Counted from the stretch's first letter, positions 1 through 8,167 are shown. The stretch is DNA of 64,000 nt from Emticicia fluvialis (GCF_024793945.1 NZ_JANUSD010000008.1:124001-188000), one strand, 5' to 3'. Notes: generated by a model not told the origin, from the letters alone. Program-made: numbers and translations.

Positions 1-437
1 GAGGGGTCGGCAAAAGGCCTGATTATGATATAGTTTTGTTTGGCCAGGGCATCAAAAAAAATATCATGAATCTTCGTTCGGGTATCGTAAGCACGTTGAA
101 AATTGCTTTCGCCAACGGCGCCATGCAGCAAAAGCGCCATAGGGTTTTTTACTGCCGGATTATACCCTTTGGGTATAAACAGCCTGAAAGGTACCTTGCC
201 AAATACCTTGTCTTCAATGGTAAGGATGTATTCTTTGCCGGTTTCGTTTATTTTTTCGTATTTATTGAATTGATGAATCTGATTGAGGGCCATTTGAGCA
301 GTTATTTTGCCATCAGTCTCCAGCTGCCTGATAAATTCGGCGCGTGGTTTATTCAATAGTATTTCTTTATTGATACTTTGTGCTACAGAAACCTGGTTTA
401 TCATAACGATTGCTGAAATTAAAGTAAGTTTTTTCAT
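1..437 (-). CDS. secreted alpha/beta-hydrolase-like protein (C-terminus cut by window edge)
   Basis: The minus-strand frame opens with ATG at 437 and stays open to base 1, so only the first ~145 residues are present. It starts with a lipophilic signal peptide (MKKLTLISAIVMI, ending near VAQS), so the product is exported. Around residues 85-120 a beta-strand with FIPKGYNP is followed by MALLLHGAVGE, which looks like the first strand and oxyanion-hole LLHG motif of an esterase/prolyl-oligopeptidase-type alpha/beta hydrolase. The catalytic Ser, Asp and His would lie beyond the window, so activity cannot be judged. It is separated by ~120 bp from the glycosyltransferase upstream on the same strand and is probably not part of that operon. 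Confidence 0.7.
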   Translation of the reverse strand, partial: MKKLTLISAIVMINQVSVAQSINKEILLNKPRAEFIRQLETDGKITAQMALNQIHQFNKYEKINETGKEYILTIEDKVFGKVPFRLFIPKGYNPAVKNPMALLLHGAVGESNFQRAYDTRTKIHDIFFDALAKQNYIIIRPFADP

Positions 438-560
438 GTTAACAGATTTTTTAAACTTAAAAAGCAAATGATTTATGCTGGTTTTATACATACAATCAAT
501 TTTTGCGGCATTCTGGCTCAGGTTTTGGGTTTAACATTTGCCCGGTTTTGAGAACTACCA

Positions 561-1214
561 CTAATATTGATTGCGTAGGAAGGTGTAGTCTTCAAAACGG
601 TTGGTAACGGAAGACATATCTGCTCTCTGGAAAGCTAATTTAGGCTTACTTACAAAGGAAAGCCCACGAGGGAAAAGTACATTTGCGTAAACCACATCGG
701 CCGGGCCTCTTAGCTTGCTTAATTCATCTATTAATAACTGATACACCGAGCGATGAACCGCGTGGCAATGCAGGGCAAAACCATAGTTTATTTTTTCCCA
801 GTATCCATTAAATTTCTCCTGCTCCATGGTATTTATGCCAAAGAATAATGACTCCCACCGTGCGGGTATGTTATGCAGCAAAGCTGGTAGAAGCTCGTTT
901 AATTCAGGCAAAAACTCTATGTCATCTTCTATAATCAGGACATTCTCCCAGTTTTCTTTCAAGGCCAGTCTGAAAATTTCCAGAAGCGAGAGGCATACGC
1001 CTAAGGCGCCCCTGTTCCAATGTGCCGGAAGCTCATGTATCTCTGCTGCTGTAACCATTTGTATATCTGGTCTTTCATGCCCATTAATGGCTGCAAACCT
1101 TTCAAATTCCAATTGATTTTCTCTTAGAATTTTCTCGGATTTTTCCAGGCGGTCTTTTCTGGTATCCAGATTAAGAAGAAGTACTTTCCTGAAATGCTTG
1201 TTTAGTAAATTCAT
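561..1214 (-). CDS. glycosyltransferase family 25-like protein
   Basis: Residues 8-30 read KVLLLNLDTRKDRLEKSEKI, the opening of GT25 (LgtB/LpsA-type LPS glycosyltransferase) proteins, followed by FAAINGHERP and GALGVCLSL, and an acidic EDDIEF segment that fits the nucleotide-sugar/metal site. GT25 enzymes transfer galactose or related sugars at the inner membrane. The frame extends upstream to 1319, but that 35-residue extension is unlike the family and overlaps the preceding gene, so the ATG at 1214 before NLLNKHFRKV is chosen. It is the last gene of the minus-strand run that starts with the RiPP precursor. It may act on cell-surface glycans or on the peptide product; the sequence does not decide between them. 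Confidence 0.8.
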   Translation of the reverse strand: MNLLNKHFRKVLLLNLDTRKDRLEKSEKILRENQLEFERFAAINGHERPDIQMVTAAEIHELPAHWNRGALGVCLSLLEIFRLALKENWENVLIIEDDIEFLPELNELLPALLHNIPARWESLFFGINTMEQEKFNGYWEKINYGFALHCHAVHRSVYQLLIDELSKLRGPADVVYANVLFPRGLSFVSKPKLAFQRADMSSVTNRFEDYTFLRNQY

Positions 1215-1290
1215 GATTTTGTTTTGGTCACAGGTAAATGAGTAATTAATGAGAAAACTTTCATATAAAAATGCGAAGATCAAATCAGCG

Positions 1291-2631
1291 CTAAGTCTGA
1301 ATCTTTTCAGTGAACTCAAATCGTGCTATTTTTTCCTGATAAGGAATCTGAAATGCCGGACTAAAAATATACTTTATTTTAGCGGTTATACTTGCTGAAG
1401 TTTCCCTTATATTGCCTTTAAGGCCTAAAGCATTAAAATGTACACGAGCCGCATTTCCACATAAATCAGAGGTTTTATTAAAGGGGTAAATAATCATGGG
1501 GACCTTGCAATAAATACTCTCACGAATGCTGTTTAAGCCCCCATGGGTTATATACAGGTCGCACGATTTCAGGATTTTTAATTGAGGAAGCCTTTTATCA
1601 ATATACAACCTGTTGTGTTGTGTGTACGAAATTTTAAAATCAATGTCTCCGGTTGCCAAAATCAAATAATAATCGGGATGCTCATTTATCAGTGTTGTCA
1701 ACCTGGTAAAAAAAGGAATAATTTTTTGGCTGTACTCAGCACTTAATGTACCGAGCGAGCAATATATAAGGCGGGTATCTGAATTAATTGATTTCCTGAT
1801 TATAATATTTTCTAAAAATGTCTCCAGAATTTTATTTTCCTTATTTATAAACCGGTAAGGTGCCATGTTAATAAAATTCTCATTTTTTTGGGGTAAATAC
1901 CAAGGATATTCTAATGCACGAGGTGCCAGAATAATTGTTTCAGTATTTAAATGCGCAGGGTTTAACTCCAGATAAAATGAGGTTTTATACCTACTTAGGA
2001 AAATACTATCAAAATCAATATTCCTTTTTTTTGATAGATGCTTTAAAAGGGAATCATCATCCCGGCCATTATATAAGAAATAGCTTATAATTTTTTTAAA
2101 ATATATCTTTATAGCATGTATAGACCACGCTAATGGCGTATAAATGGCCTTCTTGTTGATGAGCTGATGGCCAAGATATAACGGCGGGATATGTGGTTTT
2201 CTGGAGGTTGCGAGTTTTGTGTTGATTATCACTATCCTTTGCCAAGGTTTGATTATCTTTAAAATAAATAAGTAATAATAAGATAAATGCGGGTCAATAT
2301 AAATCACATCGGGTTCGAGATCAGTGATTAATTTTATTGCAGACATTTCAGCATTTAATAAGTTTCTTAGCCTATTTATATTGAATTTTTTCGAAAACCG
2401 GCTTGCTATAAACAAGGATATGAAAACTTTCCAGCTGGTTACAAAGTAATGGTTGAAATAAATTATAGGCACTGGCATAAAACCTGCCTTCTTCATGTAA
2501 TCGTAGTAGGAAGCAGGTGATGCCATAAAAATATTACTCCCTTCTTTTTTTAGTGCTTCAGCATAAGCAAAAGCACTATTAAAATGACTTGTAACCGGAA
2601 GAATTATGAACAGGCATTTTTTTTCATTCAT
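1291..2631 (-). CDS. GT1-like (UGT/macrolide type) glycosyltransferase
   Basis: 446 residues. The C-terminal half carries the UDP-glycosyltransferase signature: THGGLNSIRESIYCKVP at ~363-379, then PFNKTSD and NAARV, matching the HGGxxS...E...GVP...P...N/DQ...NAxRV pattern of GT1 enzymes such as MGT and UGT. The N-terminal half starts CLFIILPVTSHFNSAFAYAEAL, the usual first Rossmann strand with a substrate-facing His (SHFN). GT1 enzymes glycosylate small molecules and peptides in the cytoplasm, often antibiotics. It sits 138 bp downstream of the short membrane protein and upstream of the GT25-like gene, in line with the RiPP genes, so a role in decorating the peptide is possible but inferred. 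Confidence 0.82.
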   Translation of the reverse strand: MNEKKCLFIILPVTSHFNSAFAYAEALKKEGSNIFMASPASYYDYMKKAGFMPVPIIYFNHYFVTSWKVFISLFIASRFSKKFNINRLRNLLNAEMSAIKLITDLEPDVIYIDPHLSYYYLFILKIIKPWQRIVIINTKLATSRKPHIPPLYLGHQLINKKAIYTPLAWSIHAIKIYFKKIISYFLYNGRDDDSLLKHLSKKRNIDFDSIFLSRYKTSFYLELNPAHLNTETIILAPRALEYPWYLPQKNENFINMAPYRFINKENKILETFLENIIIRKSINSDTRLIYCSLGTLSAEYSQKIIPFFTRLTTLINEHPDYYLILATGDIDFKISYTQHNRLYIDKRLPQLKILKSCDLYITHGGLNSIRESIYCKVPMIIYPFNKTSDLCGNAARVHFNALGLKGNIRETSASITAKIKYIFSPAFQIPYQEKIARFEFTEKIQT

Positions 2632-2769
2632 ACTATAAGTTATCTTGATTTTTAGTCGGTTTAAGCAAAAGCCATCAATTGCAGCATTTATTGCGTGATA
2701 ATGAATCAGATTGTTAAACCAGCAAAATTTTTAGTCGCTACCATCAGTATTCTGCAATCATCATCCATG

Positions 2770-3207
2770 TTATTTATGCGGCCATGCATCTATCTTTAGT
2801 GAATTATATAAAACCCGCAGCATTGACTGCTTCCTGACCTTAAAATACAATTCGGTTCCAGAGATTTTTAATCTGGCAGTTGTTGCGAAACGAATTTGGA
2901 TACTATCATTCCCTACTTCTTTAATTTCAACTATCCTTAAAGAAGTTATTCCAGATAGATGTTTGTCTTTTGCGCCTGAAACCTGAACAGGGTCTCCGTT
3001 TTTTAGGTAAATAACTTTAGAAGCATCTGTATAAGTAGTAATAGTGCTATCTCTTTCTATAGCTGTATTGCTATAAAAGCTGCCATCAGGCATGGTTACT
3101 GTTGATAAAATGACTAACAACACACATGGCACTAGCAGAAATAACCAGAGACCATGTTTTTCTGTAAAACTTGAAATGGAGTCAATACTTTCATAATCTT
3201 TGCTCAT
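2770..3207 (-). CDS. short membrane-anchored protein next to the RiPP exporter
   Basis: 145 residues: a ~19-residue hydrophilic start, one clear membrane helix (~20-38, LWLFLLVPCVLLVILSTVT), then a beta-rich periplasmic-looking part with KNGDPVQVSGAKDKHLSG. It starts only 4 bp after the stop of the C39 peptidase/ABC transporter, so it is translated with it. Double-glycine exporters normally pair with a HlyD-type membrane-fusion protein of 400 or more residues. This one has the same topology and a strand containing a Gly-Asp-Pro-Val/Ile turn, but no room for the coiled-coil hairpin. It may be a minimal adaptor subunit; I do not recognise a family. Confidence 0.6.
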   Translation of the reverse strand: MSKDYESIDSISSFTEKHGLWLFLLVPCVLLVILSTVTMPDGSFYSNTAIERDSTITTYTDASKVIYLKNGDPVQVSGAKDKHLSGITSLRIVEIKEVGNDSIQIRFATTARLKISGTELYFKVRKQSMLRVLYNSLKIDAWPHK

Positions 3208-3211
3208 ATCA

Positions 3212-5485
3212 TTAGTCGCCCAACTCCAGTTGGTTTTTAATTAGTTGGTAATATGTGCCCTTTTGTTTAATCAGTTCTTCGTGGGTGCCCTGTTCAATAA
3301 TTTTACCTGTTTCAAGCACTACTATGTTATGTGCGTTTTTTACTGTACTAAGCCTGTGGGCCACCACCACCACTGTTTTATTTGTAAAAAATGAGTTCAG
3401 ATTTTCTATGATTACTTTTTCGTTTTTGGCATCAAGAGAGCTTGTAGCTTCATCAAGAAAAAGTATCTCGGGGTCTTTGTACAAAGCTCTGGCTATTAAA
3501 ACTCTTTGTTTTTGACCGGTGCTTATTCCGATCCCGTTACCGCCTATTTTGGTTTTGAAACCCATAGGCAACGATTCCACAAAATCTGTAATATTGGTTA
3601 AATCTGTAGTGTATCTTATTTTAGCAAGCTGGTCTGAATTATATACATCAGCATTTCGCATGGTGATATTATTAGCTACTGTTTCAGAGAATAGATATCC
3701 CTCCTGAAGTACCACACCACATTTGCTTCTCCAATAATCTGAATCAATATTACTAAGGGGCAAACCACCAATGAGAATTTCACCTTCCAGCGGCTGGTAA
3801 AATTTCATCAATAACTTTAATAAGGTAGTCTTGCCGCTTCCACTGGTTCCGACAATAGCAGTTGTTTGGCCTTTTGGTATTGACAGATTCAGGTTGTCAA
3901 ATATTAAATCGTCATAGGACTCTGTGTAACTAAACTTTAGATTTTTAATGACTATATCGGCCGGTGCTACTTCTTTTCTGAGTAATTCTATATTTGCATC
4001 TTCGTCTTCACGTTTATGAATCTCCCCCAAACGCTTAAAACTGATCTTTGAATCCTGATAAAACTGGAAAAAGCTCACAATTTGGTTAAATGGCCCATTC
4101 AATTGCCCTAGAATAACAGATACACCCAGCATTACACCAAGAGTCATGGTGCCTTCAACCACATAATTGGCAATCAAAAAAGTAACCAGTACATTTTTTA
4201 TTTGTACAATCACATTATTGCCGATATTCTGATACTGCTGTACGGATAATATTCTGATATTTATATCGAACATTCTGATTTGGATTTTTTCCCATGATTT
4301 TTTTTTTTCATTTTGGGCATTATTAAGCTTTATCTCTGGCATTGAAACAATGGTTTCAATTAGGTTGTCGGTGCCTTCACTTGCAATATCAAATCGCCGG
4401 TAGTCTAGTAATTCTCTTTTCCTCATAAAAATGGCAATCCAGCATACAGACAATACAGTGCCTAACAGATACACGTAGAAAACCTTCAGGTCGTAAAAAA
4501 TCAGTATGCCCATCAGCACTAAAAGATTGATGGATGATATAATAAATTCTAACAAATATGTTTTAATAAATAATTCTATTCTGTTGTTATCACTTATTCT
4601 TTGCATTAAATCTCCTGCCAATTTTGAATCGAAATAAAACATGGGCAGTTTCATTATTTTGGATAAAAACCTGGAGGTTAAGTTTATCTCGATTTTTGTG
4701 CCAATAAATAAGAGTATCCACGATTTAATGGAGTCAATTATTGATGCTCCGATGAAAATAAAAAGTTGGGTTAGCAATATAAGCTCTATATATGTCGGGC
4801 TTTTGTAGTGTATGCCTACATCAATCAGTTTTTGTGTAAGCAATGGGAAAGTTAAAATTAGCGCTCCGCTCAGAATCATACCGATAAACACTTTTAATAA
4901 ACCGAATTTGTATTGGCTTACTAATTCCCATACTTTATTAGTGTAACTCTGTGGATTTTTTGCAGGTATTTCCGGCTCTAGATAATCTGCAAAGTTTTCG
5001 TTCGGTTCAAAAAACAGGGCTATCCCATTGCCATTTGCTTCTTTACACCAATTATTGGTAAAATCGGACAACCCTAATTTAATAATACCAAAAGAAGGGT
5101 CGGCAATGATAAACATCTCTTCACTAGTAAATAGCTTAAAGAAAAATGATCGTTTTGGTATGATGCCCTTAAGAATTACAAAATGTGATTTTCTCCAGAA
5201 AAGTATGCATGGGTATGATGCCAATTTCATGAGGTCAGGCAATGATAATTCAAGTGACATTGAATCAAGATTTATCATTTTAGCCCCTTCGCTCAATCCT
5301 TTCAGTGATGTTCCCAGCTTTGCTGTCTTACAAATACTTCTAAGGTAATCAAGGCTTATGTCACGTCCATAGTATCCTCCTATCATTTTAAGGCAGGCGG
5401 GTCCGCAATCCATGCTTTCTAGTTGTCTCGTAAACCTTAATTTGTTTTTGGAAGCGAATTTCAGATAATTCAGAATTTTTCGCAT
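3212..5485 (-). CDS. C39 peptidase-containing ABC transporter (double-glycine RiPP exporter)
   Basis: 757 residues. Residues 1-150 form a C39 bacteriocin-processing peptidase with Gln21, Cys27 in MDCGPAC, His101 in SHFVIL and Asp129 in ADPS as the expected oxyanion/catalytic set. A six-helix ABC membrane domain follows (~190-480). The nucleotide-binding domain has Walker A GTSGSGKTT (546-554), signature ISTGQKQR (~653-660), Walker B LFLDE and switch His ~710. Such proteins cut the leader after Gly-Gly and export the core peptide. The precursor at 7991-8167 carries a Gly27-Gly28 site. The start overlaps the end of gwsS by 16 bp, showing tight coupling in the operon. Confidence 0.93.
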   Translation of the reverse strand: MRKILNYLKFASKNKLRFTRQLESMDCGPACLKMIGGYYGRDISLDYLRSICKTAKLGTSLKGLSEGAKMINLDSMSLELSLPDLMKLASYPCILFWRKSHFVILKGIIPKRSFFFKLFTSEEMFIIADPSFGIIKLGLSDFTNNWCKEANGNGIALFFEPNENFADYLEPEIPAKNPQSYTNKVWELVSQYKFGLLKVFIGMILSGALILTFPLLTQKLIDVGIHYKSPTYIELILLTQLFIFIGASIIDSIKSWILLFIGTKIEINLTSRFLSKIMKLPMFYFDSKLAGDLMQRISDNNRIELFIKTYLLEFIISSINLLVLMGILIFYDLKVFYVYLLGTVLSVCWIAIFMRKRELLDYRRFDIASEGTDNLIETIVSMPEIKLNNAQNEKKKSWEKIQIRMFDINIRILSVQQYQNIGNNVIVQIKNVLVTFLIANYVVEGTMTLGVMLGVSVILGQLNGPFNQIVSFFQFYQDSKISFKRLGEIHKREDEDANIELLRKEVAPADIVIKNLKFSYTESYDDLIFDNLNLSIPKGQTTAIVGTSGSGKTTLLKLLMKFYQPLEGEILIGGLPLSNIDSDYWRSKCGVVLQEGYLFSETVANNITMRNADVYNSDQLAKIRYTTDLTNITDFVESLPMGFKTKIGGNGIGISTGQKQRVLIARALYKDPEILFLDEATSSLDAKNEKVIIENLNSFFTNKTVVVVAHRLSTVKNAHNIVVLETGKIIEQGTHEELIKQKGTYYQLIKNQLELGD

Positions 5486-6474
5486 AGGTTGTTAAAGTCT
5501 GCTTTTGAAATGTCGTTGTACTTATACAAATCTGATGCACCTTTTACCGCCTTAAGCTGGTTCGGAATGTAGAGGGCATATCTGAATTCTGAATCTCTGA
5601 GCGACTCAATTTTATCCGGCTTAATCAGCCATAATCTTTTAAAATTATCTTTGTCTATTACTTTAGAAAGTGATTCGCGATTTACATTCCCAAAAGACTT
5701 TTTAAGGGATAAACAATTCTTGATATTGCCACCAATGTCTATACAAACCTTAGCATTATAATAAGGATTGTAAAAATGGCTCTCCATGAAATAATCGATA
5801 TTGATGACCACCTTTGGCGACGTGTAGTAAGTAGTTGTTACTTTATCAATTGTTTTTTCTGTAAATATAATTTTACAGCTGTCAGCAAACATAATTTCCG
5901 TTTCGTGATAGCCGGCAATTACTATGAAGCCAATTTTTTTATTTTTATCGAGCAGTTCATGAATGGATTCTTTTGTCAGACCTTCATACGTACTAAAAAT
6001 CAGTTCAATGCACCTGATGGTTGAATTGGCAAAATAATCTAACACTTCTTGTAACTCTTTAATATTGGCAAGAGGAGATAGATATCTCAACTCTACCATT
6101 TTGCAGTTTAGCGAATCCAACTCCATTACAAGTTTTTCAATGGAAAAACCTTTAGTGTATTCTATTACCGCCGAGGCAACATTGCTGAAGCTTTTATAGA
6201 CAATTTCTGTCTTTGGAAAAAATCGGGGCGTATTTGTAAAAAATACCAAATCATGCGTGGTCAGGTAATTCATGTATTCATTAAGTGTGTTTTCCTGCCC
6301 TTTGTATAGCTTATAAACTTTTTTTACAGAATAAGTATTAAGTAGGTGAACAACTTTAGATAAGCTTTTAGGGATTCTTAAAACAACACCTTTATGAAAG
6401 TCATAAATTGCACTGTTTTCAGACCCGTCCACTACAAAGCAATGAGAAAAAAGTCTGATGTATTTCTTTTTCAT
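5470..6474 (-). CDS. gwsS: GwsS-like SPASM-family peptide maturase with degenerate cysteines
   Basis: 334 residues, the size and layout of the grasp-with-spasm SPASM-domain maturase: an N-terminal ~100 residues beginning KYIRLFSHCFVV, a central barrel-like part containing SLNCKMVELRYLS, and a C-terminal part with IDIGGNIKNCLS and FGNVNRE. The canonical C-terminal SPASM block has several iron-sulfur-binding cysteines around an EFR-Y/H core. Here the core reads SLRDSEFRYALYIPNQ, with Leu292, Ser295 and Leu301 where I expect Cys. No CxxxCxxC radical-SAM motif is visible either. The DNA shows no sign of a frameshift. The protein is therefore probably a non-catalytic or scaffold version. It is followed by the exporter with a 16-bp overlap. 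Confidence 0.75.
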   Translation of the reverse strand: MKKKYIRLFSHCFVVDGSENSAIYDFHKGVVLRIPKSLSKVVHLLNTYSVKKVYKLYKGQENTLNEYMNYLTTHDLVFFTNTPRFFPKTEIVYKSFSNVASAVIEYTKGFSIEKLVMELDSLNCKMVELRYLSPLANIKELQEVLDYFANSTIRCIELIFSTYEGLTKESIHELLDKNKKIGFIVIAGYHETEIMFADSCKIIFTEKTIDKVTTTYYTSPKVVINIDYFMESHFYNPYYNAKVCIDIGGNIKNCLSLKKSFGNVNRESLSKVIDKDNFKRLWLIKPDKIESLRDSEFRYALYIPNQLKAVKGASDLYKYNDISKADFNNLCEKF

Positions 6475-6539
6475 CTGAATCGGATTACGAATGAGTTTTC
6501 TCAGTTTTATTAAATACCGGATACTTTGATATTAGACTT

Positions 6540-6761
6540 TCAGAGGTCAAAAAGATTCAGCTCAGAAACCGGTTTGTGTCCGCTATAATTGAGGTAATTC
6601 TTACTAAAGTGCCTTTTACTGGTGCCGAATCTTGCCGTAACCTTCAGTTCACCTACTTCCTCGGTTTTATAAACGGTCATACACCTATAGAAAACAGGTA
6701 TTTTTAGGAGTGTTTTTTTATTGAACGGAGGTTCTTTTGTCTGCTGCATTTTTAATATCAT
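6540..6761 (-). CDS. unknown 73-residue protein between gwsG and gwsS
   Basis: A small basic protein without signal peptide or membrane helix. Two start codons are possible, ATG 6761 and ATG 6749; both overlap the 3' end of gwsG (which ends at 6718), so it is likely translated by coupling. It contains FYRCMTVYKTEEVGELK and ends in SELNLFDL; the middle looks like two or three beta strands. Its position between the ATP-grasp ligase and the SPASM protein suggests an accessory role, for example binding the precursor leader. It lacks a Gly-Gly motif and an acidic Ser/Thr tail, so a second precursor is less likely. I do not recognise a family. Confidence 0.55.
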   Translation of the reverse strand: MILKMQQTKEPPFNKKTLLKIPVFYRCMTVYKTEEVGELKVTARFGTSKRHFSKNYLNYSGHKPVSELNLFDL

Positions 6762-7716
6762 GTTTAATTAGCCAATCTGCAATTTTTTCTTCCAGGTAAA
6801 AGTTTCCACTTGCCGACGGATGACCATATTGCCCTACAGGGTTTACTTCTATAAAATTATAATTTCCATCTTTATCAAGAATGATATCCATAGAGCCGGT
6901 ATTTAGGCTGACCAGTTTCATGAATTTTGTTATCTTTTCTTTTACAATGTCAGGCAAAGAAAAAACGGTCCAGTGCTGAGTATCGGTGTTAAATCCTCTC
7001 TTGATATCCACTTCAGGGGTTTCATTACTATTTATCATTGCCATAGAATAAAAGTCACCATCCAGGTAGAACACGCGTATCTCAATGTCTCGTAGTATTT
7101 TCTCCTGAAATAATGAAGGGAAGAAAAAATCAGGCAAAGCCTCAATATCTTCGACTGAAATATCTTTTACATGGACAAAGTAGGTTTTTTCGTAATTTAT
7201 AAAATAACTTGATTTATTTATTGGTTTAGTTATTACGCCATGCTTTGTAAGACTAAAGAAATGTTTTAAGTCTCTTTTATTATTAATAATGCTACTCTTT
7301 GGAACTTTAAGACCTGCGTTTTGGGCTTTGTCGGTAATGATGAGCTTGTTCACATTGGCCACGTTAGAAGCCGGAAGCCAGGCTCTGTCTTTTAGTAAAT
7401 AAAAAAGGTAGTAGATAAGATTAATTGCTTCATCTGTTACCTCATTTTTGATTTGCGCACTGAATGGTTCTTCATCTGAAAGTTCAAAGTAATTAAATAT
7501 CCTTCGATAAAAAATCACCCTTATTTCTGATGTAATATCCTTGCCATTGTGAAAAATTTTCCTTGTGGCTATATTTACATGAAATCTTTGTTGATTATCA
7601 ACCGAGTATAAGTCTTCTATTGTCACTTTAATAAAGTTTGCCTTTTTGTGCAGCAACCAGTCTATTACTTTTTCAGTGCCTTGCTCATAAGAAGAATAGG
7701 ATAAAACCAATATCAT
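6718..7716 (-). CDS. gwsG: GwsG-type ATP-grasp peptide ligase
   Basis: 332 residues opening with ILVLSYSSYEQGTEKVIDWL, typical of the ATP-grasp maturase of grasp-with-spasm systems (related to microviridin-type graspetide ligases). ATP-grasp landmarks are visible: a Lys in GVITKPIN, a glutamate/lysine strand in FQEKILRDIEIRVF, and the metal-binding set Asp277 (GSMDII), Glu290 and Asn292 (FIEVNP). These enzymes phosphorylate Asp/Glu side chains of a precursor core and join them to Ser/Thr (ester) or Lys (amide). The substrate is almost certainly the peptide encoded 274 bp upstream. The 3' end overlaps the next small gene. Confidence 0.9.
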   Translation of the reverse strand: MILVLSYSSYEQGTEKVIDWLLHKKANFIKVTIEDLYSVDNQQRFHVNIATRKIFHNGKDITSEIRVIFYRRIFNYFELSDEEPFSAQIKNEVTDEAINLIYYLFYLLKDRAWLPASNVANVNKLIITDKAQNAGLKVPKSSIINNKRDLKHFFSLTKHGVITKPINKSSYFINYEKTYFVHVKDISVEDIEALPDFFFPSLFQEKILRDIEIRVFYLDGDFYSMAMINSNETPEVDIKRGFNTDTQHWTVFSLPDIVKEKITKFMKLVSLNTGSMDIILDKDGNYNFIEVNPVGQYGHPSASGNFYLEEKIADWLIKHDIKNAADKRTSVQ

Positions 7717-7955
7717 ATAAAATTTAGTCAGAGGTGCTTTTAAAATGTTTCAATTGGTCCGCAAAATTGATTAATGTAAACAACCAGATAAGAAAATAAA
7801 GCTATACTAAACTAGTATTTTTGTGTTCACAAAGAATAGCTAGATGGAGTATATTAACAATTTAGAGTTGGGTGCATGGTATATACTCAAATGTTGCCGG
7901 AAACTTTAATAGCCTCAGTTTCCTAAACAAAATGGCCAAACGAAACAACTTAAAA

Positions 7956-7980
7956 TGAGGGGAGGAGTTCTCCCTCCCTT
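7956..7980 (-). terminator. hairpin between precursor and gwsG (leaky terminator or processing site)
   Basis: On the minus strand, just after the precursor stop codon, six GC-rich pairs (GGGAGG with CCTCCC, 7960-7965 with 7973-7978) enclose a 7-base loop and are extended by a wobble and an A-T pair, followed by ATTTTAAG. Such partial terminators often let precursor mRNA exceed enzyme mRNA in RiPP operons. The U-run is short, so read-through into gwsG is expected. Confidence 0.45.
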
Positions 7981-7990
7981 CATTCAAGCC

Positions 7991-8167
7991 TCAATCGTTA
8001 TTATTTGACTTATCATTACTAGTTGATGAGTCATGGTCATTTGACGAGTCATTTGAAACGGAAGTATCATGCGATACTGAGTATCCACCAAATACCCCTC
8101 TCGCCTTGTTAAGGTCAACTAATTGATAATTGTCAACTGAAGTCAATTTCTCCAATAATTTTTTCAT
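7991..8167 (-). CDS. RiPP precursor peptide, double-glycine leader, Ser/Thr/Asp/Asn-rich core
   Basis: A 58-codon gene starting ATG 8167 and ending TGA 7991-7993. The leader (1-28) begins MKKLLEKLTSVDNYQLVDL and ends GVFGG; Gly27-Gly28 is a textbook C39 peptidase cleavage site, matching the exporter in this operon. The 30-residue core starts Tyr-Ser-Val-Ser and by my count holds 10 Ser, 2 Thr, 6 Asp and 6 Asn, with no Cys and no Glu. The tripeptide Ser-Asn-Asp recurs three times. Alternating hydroxyl and carboxylate residues are what an ATP-grasp ester-forming ligase needs. It is the first gene of the cluster; gwsG follows after a hairpin. Confidence 0.85.
   Translation of the reverse strand: MKKLLEKLTSVDNYQLVDLNKARGVFGGYSVSHDTSVSNDSSNDHDSSTSNDKSNNND

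Noticed and set aside
561..1319. Longer start for the GT25-like protein at 1319
   Set aside because: The extra 35 residues do not resemble the family and overlap the upstream gene; ATG 1214 fits the domain start.
7844..7909. 21-codon frame on the plus strand after a TATTTTTG box
   Set aside because: Too short to support as a gene without expression data; kept only as a low-interest antisense observation.
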